Source: Campylobacter hyointestinalis subsp. hyointestinalis | GTDB taxonomy: Bacteria; Campylobacterota; Campylobacteria; Campylobacterales; Campylobacteraceae | Direction: 5' to 3' | DNA: 64,000 bases | Assembly (NCBI RefSeq): GCF_013372145.1 | Contig: NZ_CP053827.1 | Coordinates: forward strand, 372,001-436,000 | Shown: positions 8,698 to 17,081 of the stretch, piece after piece | How positions within the stretch are numbered: position 1 is the first letter of the stretch | Layout of the letters: every line of letters starts with the position of its first letter | Made by a program: the position numbers and the translations under genes | The notes under the pieces: generated by a model | The model's input: the letters and a program-made list of their open reading frames with translations, nothing else | Database searches by the model: none | What the model was told of the DNA's origin: nothing

Positions 8698-9387
8698 ATG
8701 AAGCTTAGAACACTAGTAAAAAAATGTTTAGCTGCAAGCGTTGCTTTCGTGGCTATAAATGCAAGCGCGTTTAGCGAGGGAGTGGATTTTGTAAAGTTAG
8801 AAACACCTATCCCAAACTCTGATGGCTTGGTCACAAAAGTATATAGTTACGACTGTCCGTTTTGCTATAAATATGACAAAGCAGTCACAAAAGCGGTTAT
8901 GCAAAAACTACCCGAGATGAAATTCGATCCTATGCACCTTGCTACAAAAGGTAAATTCGGCAAACAAGCTAGTGAGCTTTTTGCGGTTTTGATAGCTAAG
9001 GATAACACTTCAGGTACGAGTTTATTAGATGATAAATCACTGTTTAAAAAGGCTAAATTCGCATACTACAAAGCCTATCACGACAAAAAAGAGAGATGGG
9101 GTGGAGATGCTAACACTCAAGAAAACGTAAATGCATTTTTAAGCACTGGACTTGAAGCTTCTGGTATAAATAAAGACGATTTAGAAGCTGGATTGAAAGA
9201 TGAAAAAGTAAAAGCTATGCTTGAGAGATGGGGAATGGACGCAAATAGCGGATATGCGTATGGTGTGGCAAAGATCCAAGGCGTTCCTGCGTTTGTAGTA
9301 GATGGAAAATACCTTATCTATACAAAAGCTATCAAAGGTATAGATGCTATGGCTGAACTTATAAAATACCTACATACATTAAAATAA
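8698..9387 (+). CDS. dsbA: Thiol:disulfide interchange protein DsbA
   Basis: A 229-residue periplasmic oxidase that introduces disulfides into exported proteins. Signal peptide at residues ~1-24 ([15 protein letters not shown]), thioredoxin-fold active site CPFC in [15 protein letters not shown], alpha-helical insert, and the cis-Pro loop GVPAFVV. Own promoter (TATAAT at 8663). It is followed after 10 bases by the dsbB/dsbI-type gene that should reoxidise it. It is intact, unlike the genes to its left, so the decay stops at about 8630. Confidence 0.92.
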   Translation: MKLRTLVKKCLAASVAFVAINASAFSEGVDFVKLETPIPNSDGLVTKVYSYDCPFCYKYDKAVTKAVMQKLPEMKFDPMHLATKGKFGKQASELFAVLIAKDNTSGTSLLDDKSLFKKAKFAYYKAYHDKKERWGGDANTQENVNAFLSTGLEASGINKDDLEAGLKDEKVKAMLERWGMDANSGYAYGVAKIQGVPAFVVDGKYLIYTKAIKGIDAMAELIKYLHTLK

Positions 9388-9397
9388 GGTCGTTAAA

Positions 9398-10045
9398 ATG
9401 GAGTTTTTCAAGGACTTAAAAAGTGATCCGATAGGCAAAATAGCCTCTTTACAAGATGAAAGAGCTATCTGGATAATTATGGTCGCGGCTATGGGCGGGC
9501 TAGTTATAGTCGCTCATAGCTTGTTTCAAAACTATGTTTATATGGCACCTTGCGAACAGTGCGTTTATATAAGGTTTTCTATGCTCGTTATGGCTCTTGG
9601 CGGCGTTATTGCTGCTATAAATCCTAAAAATATTATCCTAAAAATTATCGGATATATTTTGGGATTTTATGGAGCTATCATAGGAATGATGTATTGTATA
9701 AAACTAAACTCTATACATCACGCAGTTCATAGTGAAGATCCTTTTGGAGTACAAGGCTGCTCAGCTGAGCCTAGTTTTCCTTTTGGGCTTCCGCTTGATA
9801 TATGGGCGCCTGATTGGTTTAAGCCGACTGGGGATTGTGGATATGATAATCCTATAGTTCCTGATGGCGTGAGTCTTTCATGGCTTAGGCAATGGTTTGT
9901 AGATTTTTATAGTGAGGGTTGGTATCTTATCCCTTCGCTTAAGTTTATGAATATGGCGCAAGCTTGCTTTATAGCTTACGCAGTTGCTTTTGTGTTGCTT
10001 TGTGCTATGCTTATTTGCTGGATAGTAAAATCAAAAAAAGCATAA
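9398..10045 (+). CDS. dsbI: Disulfide bond formation protein DsbB/DsbI
   Basis: A 215-residue inner-membrane quinone reductase that reoxidises DsbA. It has four to five hydrophobic helices, the periplasmic CEQC pair in the first loop (near residue 47), and further cysteines in the second large loop ([12 protein letters not shown] and GDCGYD). CEQC, the long second loop and the extra C-terminal helix are typical of DsbI rather than E. coli DsbB. It lies directly after dsbA and ends at the hairpin 10047-10069. Confidence 0.87.
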   Translation: MEFFKDLKSDPIGKIASLQDERAIWIIMVAAMGGLVIVAHSLFQNYVYMAPCEQCVYIRFSMLVMALGGVIAAINPKNIILKIIGYILGFYGAIIGMMYCIKLNSIHHAVHSEDPFGVQGCSAEPSFPFGLPLDIWAPDWFKPTGDCGYDNPIVPDGVSLSWLRQWFVDFYSEGWYLIPSLKFMNMAQACFIAYAVAFVLLCAMLICWIVKSKKA

Positions 10046-10046
10046 T

Positions 10047-10069
10047 AACGCATTTTTATCCCATGCGTT
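10047..10069 (+). terminator. Hairpin after dsbI
   Basis: AACGCAT/ATGCGTT, 7 bp with a 9-base loop, starting two bases after the dsbI stop. The downstream T content is modest. Confidence 0.5.
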
Positions 10070-10167
10070 CTTATAATTCCTTAAGCTTTTAAGATAAGTT
10101 AAAAGACGAAACTTGATTAAATTTATCTTAAAATCTGATAAGTTAGTTTTTATATCTAATCTGCTAC

Positions 10168-10187
10168 AATATAAAATGTTTTATATT
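10168..10187. promoter_or_regulatory. 20-bp perfect palindrome before the GG-leader gene
   Basis: AATATAAAA-TG-TTTTATATT, abutting the Shine-Dalgarno (AAGGAGAG from 10188). A -10-like TACAAT (10166-10170 region) overlaps its left edge. It could be an operator or an RNA hairpin covering the leader; AT-only palindromes also arise by chance in this genome, hence low confidence. Confidence 0.35.
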
Positions 10188-10199
10188 AAGGAGAGTACT

Positions 10200-10835
10200 A
10201 TGAAAAAATTACTTTTTTTAGTTGCCTTATTTAGCTATAGTTTTTTAAGTGCTTATGCAAATGATTTGCTAAAAATTGCTACAAATGGGATGTTTAATAG
10301 CAATAGTTTTGGTGCTAAAACATTGAATACCAAAGAAATGCAAGAGATTAAAGGCGGGTATCAATTATATACTATTGATGACTCTTCTAATGGTTTAATG
10401 ATAGCTATTGCAATTCCTAATGATACGACGGAATTAAGTTCAATTATGGCAAGTAATGGAAATTTAATTTCTTTTTTGCCAGATACAAATACAGTTGGAA
10501 TATGCGGTTTGGGTGTTACAGAATGTTATCAAAATAAGACAACTAAATCACATTGGGAAAATAATATAGCAAGATTTTATCAATACACTAGTGCACTTGG
10601 ACCATATACGCTTGCTCAAGGATATTATTTATCATTTATAGTTAGTAGAAATATTGGGATCAATGCACAAGGACAAAGATATTCATATTTTACATATACG
10701 CCTACAGCCATCAATTTATATAACGGCAGTGTTGGTTATCCAAACACCAGTTTAGATAATCCTATTATCCGTGAAATAAAAGCAAATGTAGAAAAGAATT
10801 TTACCGATAGGTTAGGTGGATTATGGATAAGATAG
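10200..10835 (+). CDS. Unrecognised Sec-exported protein with a double-glycine leader motif
   Basis: I do not recognise the family. I chose the ATG at 10200 (211 residues) over an upstream in-frame TTG because of the AAGGAGAG Shine-Dalgarno and the signal peptide that follows (MKKLLFLVALFSYSFLSAYA). After a short linker comes TLNTKEMQEIKGG (Gly-Gly at residues 52-53), a close match to the bacteriocin-type leader consensus L-x4-E-L/M-x2-I-x-GG cut by C39 peptidases. The rest is polar and aromatic, with two Cys (GICGLGVTEC) and a tail SLDNPIIREIKANVEKN. It overlaps the next gene by 13 bases, so it heads a three-gene operon. A damaged C39 peptidase gene lies 2 kb away on the other strand. A role in export or processing is inference. 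Confidence 0.7.
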   Translation: MKKLLFLVALFSYSFLSAYANDLLKIATNGMFNSNSFGAKTLNTKEMQEIKGGYQLYTIDDSSNGLMIAIAIPNDTTELSSIMASNGNLISFLPDTNTVGICGLGVTECYQNKTTKSHWENNIARFYQYTSALGPYTLAQGYYLSFIVSRNIGINAQGQRYSYFTYTPTAINLYNGSVGYPNTSLDNPIIREIKANVEKNFTDRLGGLWIR

Positions 10836-11815
10836 GAAATTTAGCTACCATAAGCAGTAATTTATATGATTACAACAACTGGATGGATAAGATAAAAAAT
10901 TTTGTTGGTAATAATGCAAATTTAGATAATAGCCAAGATGGTATAAAACCATATAAGATAAGCTCAAAAGATGTGAAATTGGATTTAAAATTAAATTTAA
11001 ATGAAGTAGAAAAAGAGAAGGTCATTAAAGCATTTGGTTATCAAAAAAATAGCGATGGCACATATGGATATGCACAAAAATTTGATATCATCAATGGCGA
11101 TTTATCCTTACTAAGCTATCAAGAGCGAGTAAAATTAACTGGATTAAATGAGTATAGACCGCTAAGTGGATTTACTAGATATAGCGCTGATAAAGTAAGC
11201 ATTTGGGGCAAGATAACTGGGCTTGATCCAAATTTTAGTAAAGAAGAGATTAAGGATTTGGTAGATTTTATAGATTTAAGTGGTGGTATAGCAATAGAGC
11301 AAATAGAAGCACTTCAGTATAATCCAAATCCAAAAAGCCGCACACTTAGAACCACGCCATACACAGTAGAAGAGTTAGCCCTACAAAATGCCAACTCCAT
11401 AATAAGCCCTTGGCAAATTTATGAGCTTAATGGAGAGCTACCACACACCATATCCTTACTAGACTCAGACCTTAGCGTAGAAGACTTCAAAGCCAAGTGG
11501 GCAAAGCATGTCATAAAGATACAATATGGGTTAGATATAAGCGATGAAGATGCTAAAAATGCAGTGAATATTTTCAAAGAGCTAAAAGCTGGTGAATATA
11601 AAAATGATAAGTCAAATTTAAATGAAGCTAACAAAGAAGATACAAAAAAGCCCTTTACACCAATCCAAGGCTTTTCATTAAATAATAAAACTTATCAAGA
11701 TGAAGCCATAGAGAGACTAAAAAAGCTTTACGAGATGATTAAAAGCGAATTTGATAATGGCAAAACGGAGCTTGAGATATTAAAGCAACTAGCAAAATTA
11801 AATTTAAAGGTATAA
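10823..11815 (+). CDS. Unrecognised protein A with shared C-terminal TPIxG module
   Basis: A 330-residue soluble protein with no signal peptide or membrane helix. It is charged and mostly helical, and no known domain was recognised. The last ~55 residues, from about residue 272 (FTPIQGFSLNNKTY ... LKQLAKLNLKV), align with the C terminus of the next protein (TPIKG, TY, NIKV). It overlaps the preceding GG-leader gene and has the Shine-Dalgarno AGGTGG, so it belongs to the same operon. The shared end may be a secretion or interaction signal; that is a guess. Codon use is AT-rich like the rest of the island. Confidence 0.7.
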   Translation: MDKIGNLATISSNLYDYNNWMDKIKNFVGNNANLDNSQDGIKPYKISSKDVKLDLKLNLNEVEKEKVIKAFGYQKNSDGTYGYAQKFDIINGDLSLLSYQERVKLTGLNEYRPLSGFTRYSADKVSIWGKITGLDPNFSKEEIKDLVDFIDLSGGIAIEQIEALQYNPNPKSRTLRTTPYTVEELALQNANSIISPWQIYELNGELPHTISLLDSDLSVEDFKAKWAKHVIKIQYGLDISDEDAKNAVNIFKELKAGEYKNDKSNLNEANKEDTKKPFTPIQGFSLNNKTYQDEAIERLKKLYEMIKSEFDNGKTELEILKQLAKLNLKV

Positions 11816-11827
11816 AAAGGCTATTAA

Positions 11828-12697
11828 ATGGATATTAAAAATGCAGCTACTCCCATATATGACCCTTCTATTAGAGCAGATAGAGCTTTGTATGATAAGA
11901 GAGAATTAACCTTGTTAAATCCGCCAAATGACTTTGGATTGCTAACGCAGATGAAGCAATACCATAGTGATGGGGCTACAAAAGGAGCATATAGAAGTAG
12001 CTTAGATAGTAATTTTTTAATTTCAGGCTTAATCCAAAACACCACTGGCATATTTAAAGGATCAGTTACTGATTTTAATGCTAAAATCAACTGGAAAAAC
12101 ACGGCTAATAATGCTTTAACAGACTTTAATCTAGCTTTGGGTAAAGATTTTAAAAACTCAACTTTTAGCAAATCGGAATTAGAAAATATCGGTTTGAATT
12201 TAGAAAATATGCCAAATTTAGGCGATAATATAGATAAAAAGGACGCTTTTAATATATTTCTATACCAAAATATAGATAAATATATAGATGTTGATTACGC
12301 TATAAAAGATACACTTAATCCTGGGAATTATAAAAAAGGAGATGAAGCGCAAGAAAAACAGATAAAAGATTTTGTCAAATTTCAGCTTATGTCGCATTGG
12401 AAAGATAGCCCTGATAGTATGGAATTTATCAAAAATTTAACCAAAGATATGGATTTAAATGGGGTAAAATTAGAAGAAAATAAGACAGATAATCCCCAAA
12501 CCAAAGCACAAAATGAGCCACAAGCTGATGAAAAAAGAACGCCGATAAAAGGCAAAAGCAGTAATAGCTCAACTTATAGTAGCAAAAGGCAAATTTACTC
12601 TGACGCTTTTAAGAGATTTGCTAATTTACAAAATTTAGATAACACTTCTATAACAACCCTTTTAAACAGCATAAATAAAAGCAATATTAAAGTGTAA
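11828..12697 (+). CDS. Unrecognised protein B with shared C-terminal TPIxG module
   Basis: A 289-residue soluble, polar protein, 12 bases downstream of protein A, preceded by AAAAAGG. No recognisable domain; no signal peptide. The N terminus is MDIKNAATPIYDPSIRADRA. A Gln/Asn/Lys-rich linker (about residues 215-240) leads to the C-terminal module RTPIKGKSSNSSTY ... INKSNIKV, matching that of protein A. The same module on two otherwise different bodies suggests a shared targeting or delivery tag. The gene ends in a strongly AT-rich stretch (12698-12815) in which I see nothing else. Confidence 0.7.
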   Translation: MDIKNAATPIYDPSIRADRALYDKRELTLLNPPNDFGLLTQMKQYHSDGATKGAYRSSLDSNFLISGLIQNTTGIFKGSVTDFNAKINWKNTANNALTDFNLALGKDFKNSTFSKSELENIGLNLENMPNLGDNIDKKDAFNIFLYQNIDKYIDVDYAIKDTLNPGNYKKGDEAQEKQIKDFVKFQLMSHWKDSPDSMEFIKNLTKDMDLNGVKLEENKTDNPQTKAQNEPQADEKRTPIKGKSSNSSTYSSKRQIYSDAFKRFANLQNLDNTSITTLLNSINKSNIKV

Positions 12698-12812
12698 ATC
12701 TAAGTTTAATTTAATAATTATTTTAATATTATTTAGAGAATAAATCTATTTTAAATAATCATTAAATATACTTAATAAAGCAAGTGAGTTTTTTATAGAT
12801 AGATCATTGTAT

Positions 12813-12895
12813 GAAGTACCCAGCCGCCAAAGAGCTGGGCTTCTTACGCTGAGACTGCCCATAGTGTTGCTTTGGTTTTTAGCAAATCCCATTAT
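12813..12895 (-). mobile_element. Possible IS200/IS605-family end remnant (hairpin, 3' end of a tnpB-like element)
   Basis: On the minus strand a GC-richer hairpin (GCCCAGCTC...GGCTGGG, stem 12819-12824/12834-12839) is followed by TACTTCAT. This resembles the subterminal right-end hairpins of IS605/IS1341-type elements, which also form the scaffold end of TnpB omega-RNA. It stands out from the AT-rich surroundings and abuts the 3' end of the C39 gene remnant. No transposase reading frame is present, so at most it is a scar. The assignment rests on visual resemblance only. Confidence 0.35.
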
Positions 12896-13340
12896 GGATT
12901 TTACAGAAGTTTAAAAAATCACTTTTAATGCTTATGTATTCTCCGAAGCTGAGGTCATAAATCTTTACAAAATCTCCTTTATGATTTAAAACAACTACAA
13001 AGTGTGGAAATCTTGGGTCATCTTCTATTTTTACGATTATGGGAATATTTATCTTATTAAATATATTTCTACTAATTTGATATCCAGTTGCAAGGTAACC
13101 TATCTCATTTAAAACATCTTGTAGCTGAGCAAAGCTAACCATATCTGTATTTTGCTTGTTATTTCCATCATTTTTAAATTTATTTAGAATGTCGTCTTCT
13201 TTATATTGCTTTATATCTATCATATTTAAAAGAGTGGCGATACTAGCGGCACCGCATGATTCTTTGTATTGTTGCCTAATAACGTTTCGATTTCTTATCT
13301 CATAATATGATTTTACAATAAATTCAGCATTTATTAAACT
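12879..13340 (-). pseudogene. C39-family (double-glycine) cysteine peptidase, start codon and signal peptide lost
   Basis: The ATG-initiated frame (12879-13223, 114 residues) is only part of the domain. Reading upstream in frame to 13340 gives AEFIVKSYYEIRNRNVIRQQ, then YKESCGAASIATLLN with the catalytic Cys and oxyanion Gln of C39 peptidases. The His (FPHFVVV) and Asp (YDLSFG) also remain. A stop (13341-13343) precedes this, with no ATG, GTG or TTG between it and the Cys, so the natural start and probable signal peptide are missing. The 3' end stops at HNGIC, where the IS-like remnant begins. C39 enzymes cut after Gly-Gly in leader peptides; a GG-leader protein is encoded nearby at 10200. 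Probably inactive here. Confidence 0.75.
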
Positions 13341-13521
13341 TCAAATTTAGTCTCTATTTTGCTTAGTGATGAGCTATTTTAAATTTAATTTATTTTTTGA
13401 TGTAAGAAATATGTGACAATGCATACTTTATTATACAAAACACTTTTAGCTACTGCTTCTTATTTTTATATTTATTATGAGTTTAATCAAAATAATTATA
13501 ATACTAAAAAAAGGAGTTTTT

Positions 13522-14076
13522 ATGATATGCAAAGCAGATAAAAACGATGCTAAAAAGGTCATAGAACTTTTAAATTTAGCTATGGAAGATATCGCTTTTA
13601 GTTTGAGCGGTACGTCAAATTTAGAACAAAGCAACCAAATTTTACAAGAGTTTTTTACAGGCGAAAATAATCGCTTAAGCTACAAAAATATCTTAGTTTT
13701 TAAAGATGCTCAAAAAGTAGTAGGCGCTATTTGCTCTTATAATGGCTTAGATTCTAAAAGGCTAGATATTCCTTTTATAAAAAGACTTGAGGACTTAGGC
13801 GAAGAGCCAAACATCAAACAAGAATGTACTAAAAACGAACTTTACATAGATAGCTTAGCAGTAGATATAAACTATAGAGGACAAAAGATCGCTACAAAGC
13901 TTATAAGCGCTGTTTTTGAGAGAGCAAAAAAGCTAGGTCTTAGCAGAGTATCTCTTATAGTAGATGCTAAAAAACCAAAAGTAAAGAGATATTATGAAAG
14001 TTTGGGCTTTTGTGGTAGTAATGAGCTTGAGATCTTAGGACACAAATATACATATATGACAAAGGATTTGATATGA
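13522..14076 (+). CDS. GNAT family N-acetyltransferase
   Basis: A 184-residue acetyl-CoA-dependent acetyltransferase of unknown substrate. I chose the ATG at 13522, served by AAAGGAG at 13510-13516, over the upstream in-frame start at 13477. The acetyl-CoA loop is seen as YRGQKIATKLI after the strand YIDSLAVD, followed by RVSLIVDAKKPKVKRYYESLGF. The stop overlaps the copZ start (ATGA), so it is transcriptionally and probably translationally coupled to the copper genes. A link to copper is not evident from the sequence. Confidence 0.83.
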   Translation: MICKADKNDAKKVIELLNLAMEDIAFSLSGTSNLEQSNQILQEFFTGENNRLSYKNILVFKDAQKVVGAICSYNGLDSKRLDIPFIKRLEDLGEEPNIKQECTKNELYIDSLAVDINYRGQKIATKLISAVFERAKKLGLSRVSLIVDAKKPKVKRYYESLGFCGSNELEILGHKYTYMTKDLI

Positions 14077-14276
14077 AAAAATTTGAAGTAGAAAATGTAA
14101 ATTGCGAACGTTGCGCAAATACCATAAAAAGCTCGCTAGAAGATGATTTTGGATATATAGACGTAGATATGAGCGTAAAACCTAGAGTGCTTAGCTGCGA
14201 TCTACTTGATAAAGACGTGGAAAAATTTAAAAACGAATTAAATAACTTAGGATTTACCGTTATAAAAGAACTTTAG
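14073..14276 (+). CDS. copZ: Copper chaperone CopZ-like (heavy-metal-associated domain)
   Basis: A 67-residue single HMA domain. The metal site is NCERCAN (Cys-x2-Cys) near residue 11, with the ferredoxin-like beta-alpha-beta-beta-alpha-beta pattern. The first metal-site residues are Asn-Cys rather than the usual Met-Thr-Cys. It should carry Cu(I) in the cytoplasm to the CopA ATPase encoded 9 bases downstream. Confidence 0.85.
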   Translation: MKKFEVENVNCERCANTIKSSLEDDFGYIDVDMSVKPRVLSCDLLDKDVEKFKNELNNLGFTVIKEL

Positions 14277-14285
14277 GAGACTATC

Positions 14286-16451
14286 TTGGCGACTATTAAA
14301 ATACAAATTACTGGCATGACTTGCGTAAATTGTGCAAATGCTATTGAGAAAAATGTTGCAAAAATAAAGGGCGTTATTAGCTCAAAAGTTAGTTTTGCTG
14401 ACTGTTCTGGCGTGTTTGAAGTGCAAAATGATGATGATATAAGCAAAATAAAAGACAAAATAAAAAAGCTAGGTTTTGGCGTGGTAAATAACTATGACGA
14501 GCTAGAAGCCGCTCAAAACAAAAATGCTATAAATTTAAAAAACAGACTTATCATCTCTGCCATTTTAAGTGTCATCATAATGGTTTTTGAGATGAATTCT
14601 TACGAGACTTTATATAAATCCTTAGCACTTTTTATCTTAACTAGCATAGTTATATTTTACTGCGGATTTGACTTTTTCAAGCATGCTATGAAGTCTATAA
14701 AAAATTCAAATTATGATATGAACGTTTTGATCACGCTTGGCGTAAGTGCTGCTTATATCTACTCTATTTTTGCGTTTTGCTTTTCAAATTTAATGCCTGA
14801 AGCGATGAAATATCTGTATTTTAGTAGCTGTTCTATGATAATCACGTTTGTACTTTTGGGTAAATTTTTAGAAGAAAGATCAAAAAAAAGTGCAAGAAAC
14901 TATATAAAAGCGCTTATGGATTTAAGCCCAAAATCTGCTTTGGTACTTCAAAAAGACGGCACTACCGCTCCTATTTTAGTTAATGATTTAAAATTAGGCG
15001 ATATCGTAGTGGTAAAAAGCGGTTATGCATTGCCGTGTGATGGAGTGATCATAAGCGGTGGAGCGGAGATAGACGCGTCTATGCTAAGTGGTGAAAGTAT
15101 GCCGGTGTTTAAAAGCGTCGGTGATAGCGTAAATGCTGGCACCTTAAATACAAATGGCTACATAAATATCAAAGTTACAAAGCTTAGCGGGGATTCACTC
15201 ATCTCTGTTATTTTAGAGCTTCTTTTAGAAGCTAGCACTAAAAAAATGCCTATAGCAAGGTTAGCCGATAAAGTAGCAAATATTTTCGTGCCTTTAGTAG
15301 TTTTCATAGCTCTTGGCACTTTTGCCTTATGGAGTTTGTGCGGTGAGCCTTTTAATGGTATTTTAGCTGCAGTTAGTGTTTTGATCATCTCTTGCCCTTG
15401 CGCTTTAGGGCTTGCTACGCCTATAGCTATCGTAGTTGGAATTTCTCAAAGTGCAAAAAATGGTATCATTATCAAAAATCCGCAAATTTTAGAGATCTTA
15501 GGAGATGCAAAATACGCTGTTTTTGACAAAACGGGCACTCTTACTAAAGGTCAAATTTCAGTCGTAAGCTCGAATTTAGATGATGAAAGCCTAAAAATAG
15601 TCGCAAACGCTGCAAATTTAAGTGAACATCCAGTATCAAAGGCTATCAGCGAATTTGCCAAAGAGTATATAGATAAAAATGTTATTTACGCTTATGAAAA
15701 TATCCCTGGAATGGGTATCAGCGCAGAACATTCAGAGATTCTTATAGGCAATGAAAAACTACTAAATTCATTTAATGTATTTTTAGATAGTGAGCAAAAA
15801 GAGAGTATTCAAAAAGTTTTAGATAGCGGACTTGGAGTTGTGCTTGTTGCTCTTGGCTTTAAATACACAGGTTTTATCGCTATAAGCGATACTTTAAAAG
15901 ATGACGCTTTACAGGCGATCAGTGCGGTTAAGAGTTTTGGTGTAACTCCTATCATGCTTACAGGAGACAATGAAAAGATCGCGAAGATAGTCGCAAAAGA
16001 GCTGGGTATTGATGAGGTTATAGCAGGCGTTTTACCGAGCAAAAAATTTGAAGTTATAGAGAATTTAAAAAAAGAAGGCATTGTCATCTTTGTAGGTGAT
16101 GGTATAAATGACGCTCTTGCTTTAAAATCAGCCGATATAGGCATAGCAATGAGTAGTGGTAGTGATATAGCAAAAGACGCAGGCGACATCGTTCTTATTA
16201 AAAACGATCTTTCGAGCGTTGCTTATAGCCTTTATTTGGCAAAACGCAATATGAAAACTATCAAACAAAATTTAGTCTGGGCGTTTGTATATAACATTGT
16301 CTGTATACCAGTTGCTGCTGGAGTTTTATATCCCGTTTTTGGACTTCTTTTAAATCCGATGTACGCGGCTTTAGCGATGAGTATAAGCTCGTTTAGCGTA
16401 GTTTTAAACTCTTTAAGGCTAAAATTTGTTAAAAATGTTTTTGAGCATTGA
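14286..16451 (+). CDS. copA: Cu(I)-exporting P1B-type ATPase CopA
   Basis: A 721-residue copper efflux pump of the inner membrane. The TTG start follows TTTAGGAGAC. An N-terminal HMA domain with GMTCVNCAN (residues ~9-17) is followed by eight predicted helices including the metal-site helix SCPCALGLATP. Actuator domain has SGESMP, the phosphorylation motif is DKTGTLT, the nucleotide domain has SEHPVSKAI, and the hinge is GDGINDALAL. All catalytic motifs are intact. It is in an operon with GNAT and copZ. It expels toxic Cu(I) or may supply periplasmic copper enzymes such as the N2O reductase encoded in this window (inference). Confidence 0.94.
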   Translation: MATIKIQITGMTCVNCANAIEKNVAKIKGVISSKVSFADCSGVFEVQNDDDISKIKDKIKKLGFGVVNNYDELEAAQNKNAINLKNRLIISAILSVIIMVFEMNSYETLYKSLALFILTSIVIFYCGFDFFKHAMKSIKNSNYDMNVLITLGVSAAYIYSIFAFCFSNLMPEAMKYLYFSSCSMIITFVLLGKFLEERSKKSARNYIKALMDLSPKSALVLQKDGTTAPILVNDLKLGDIVVVKSGYALPCDGVIISGGAEIDASMLSGESMPVFKSVGDSVNAGTLNTNGYINIKVTKLSGDSLISVILELLLEASTKKMPIARLADKVANIFVPLVVFIALGTFALWSLCGEPFNGILAAVSVLIISCPCALGLATPIAIVVGISQSAKNGIIIKNPQILEILGDAKYAVFDKTGTLTKGQISVVSSNLDDESLKIVANAANLSEHPVSKAISEFAKEYIDKNVIYAYENIPGMGISAEHSEILIGNEKLLNSFNVFLDSEQKESIQKVLDSGLGVVLVALGFKYTGFIAISDTLKDDALQAISAVKSFGVTPIMLTGDNEKIAKIVAKELGIDEVIAGVLPSKKFEVIENLKKEGIVIFVGDGINDALALKSADIGIAMSSGSDIAKDAGDIVLIKNDLSSVAYSLYLAKRNMKTIKQNLVWAFVYNIVCIPVAAGVLYPVFGLLLNPMYAALAMSISSFSVVLNSLRLKFVKNVFEH

Positions 16452-16492
16452 AGCTAAAGATGGCTTAAGTACGCAATTTAAGCTATATTGTG

Positions 16493-16498
16493 TATAAT
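16493..16498 (+). promoter_or_regulatory. Probable -10 element before the 16530 gene
   Basis: TATAAT with an upstream TGTG. Its position inside the longer open frame (from 16488) argues that translation starts at 16530, not 16488. Confidence 0.45.
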
Positions 16499-16529
16499 TT
16501 TAGTTTTAAAATTTAAAAAAAGGTTGTTT

Positions 16530-17081
16530 ATGAAAGTTGCACAAGCGTATTCTATAATGGCTCTCATTTTTGCAAATAATTTTAGAGTTGCGATCAGTGA
16601 TGAAAATTTAAAAAAATTAAATATCAACTGGCTTATAAAAACTGAAAATGAAGAAAACAAAAAAGGACATACGTTTTTAGCTAACGCCTTGCAAACTTGC
16701 GATAGTGTTAGCATAGCAAACGATCTTGCCAACTTTAAAGGCGCTTGTGATCTTAAATTTTTTAAGCGTATCACAGAAGAAAAAGTAGAAAATTTTTATA
16801 AATCCATAAATTTCAACAAGCCTTTTAGCGACCTAAAAGCTTCACATATCTCAAATATGCTAGCTCTGCTCTGTGTGATATTTAAAAGTGACGTAAATGA
16901 TAAAACACACGCTATTTTAGGGCTTTACTTGAGCGAGTATCTACTTCCTAGTCTTATGCTTTTTGGTAAATTTATAAGATACAATGCTAAAACCGACTAT
17001 TATAGAGCGTTTGGGGAGTTTTTGATAGACTACTGTAAAATCATAAAAAAATCTCTTGGACTAAAGGCTACACTTGACTGA
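16530..17081 (+). CDS. Unrecognised all-helical cytoplasmic protein (possibly TorD-like)
   Basis: A 183-residue protein from the ATG at 16530, preceded by AAAAAAAGG and by a -10 (16493). It is predicted to be almost entirely alpha-helical with no signal peptide. The size, helical composition and segments such as [23 protein letters not shown] followed by [13 protein letters not shown] recall TorD/DmsD-type redox-enzyme chaperones, but I do not see the family signature, so function is left open. Its 3' end overlaps lgt by 8 bases. Confidence 0.6.
   Translation: MKVAQAYSIMALIFANNFRVAISDENLKKLNINWLIKTENEENKKGHTFLANALQTCDSVSIANDLANFKGACDLKFFKRITEEKVENFYKSINFNKPFSDLKASHISNMLALLCVIFKSDVNDKTHAILGLYLSEYLLPSLMLFGKFIRYNAKTDYYRAFGEFLIDYCKIIKKSLGLKATLD

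Noticed and set aside
10113-10199. Longer N terminus (29 extra residues) for the GG-leader protein
   Set aside because: A strong Shine-Dalgarno and signal peptide begin at 10200; the upstream part overlaps the promoter and palindrome.
10200-10835. Classical bacteriocin operon
   Set aside because: The product is large (158 residues after GG), has a Sec signal, and there is no ABC exporter or small immunity protein nearby; only the leader motif and the C39 domain fit.
12813-12850. CRISPR repeat or tRNA for the GC-rich hairpin
   Set aside because: Single copy, no spacer pattern, and it cannot fold as a cloverleaf.
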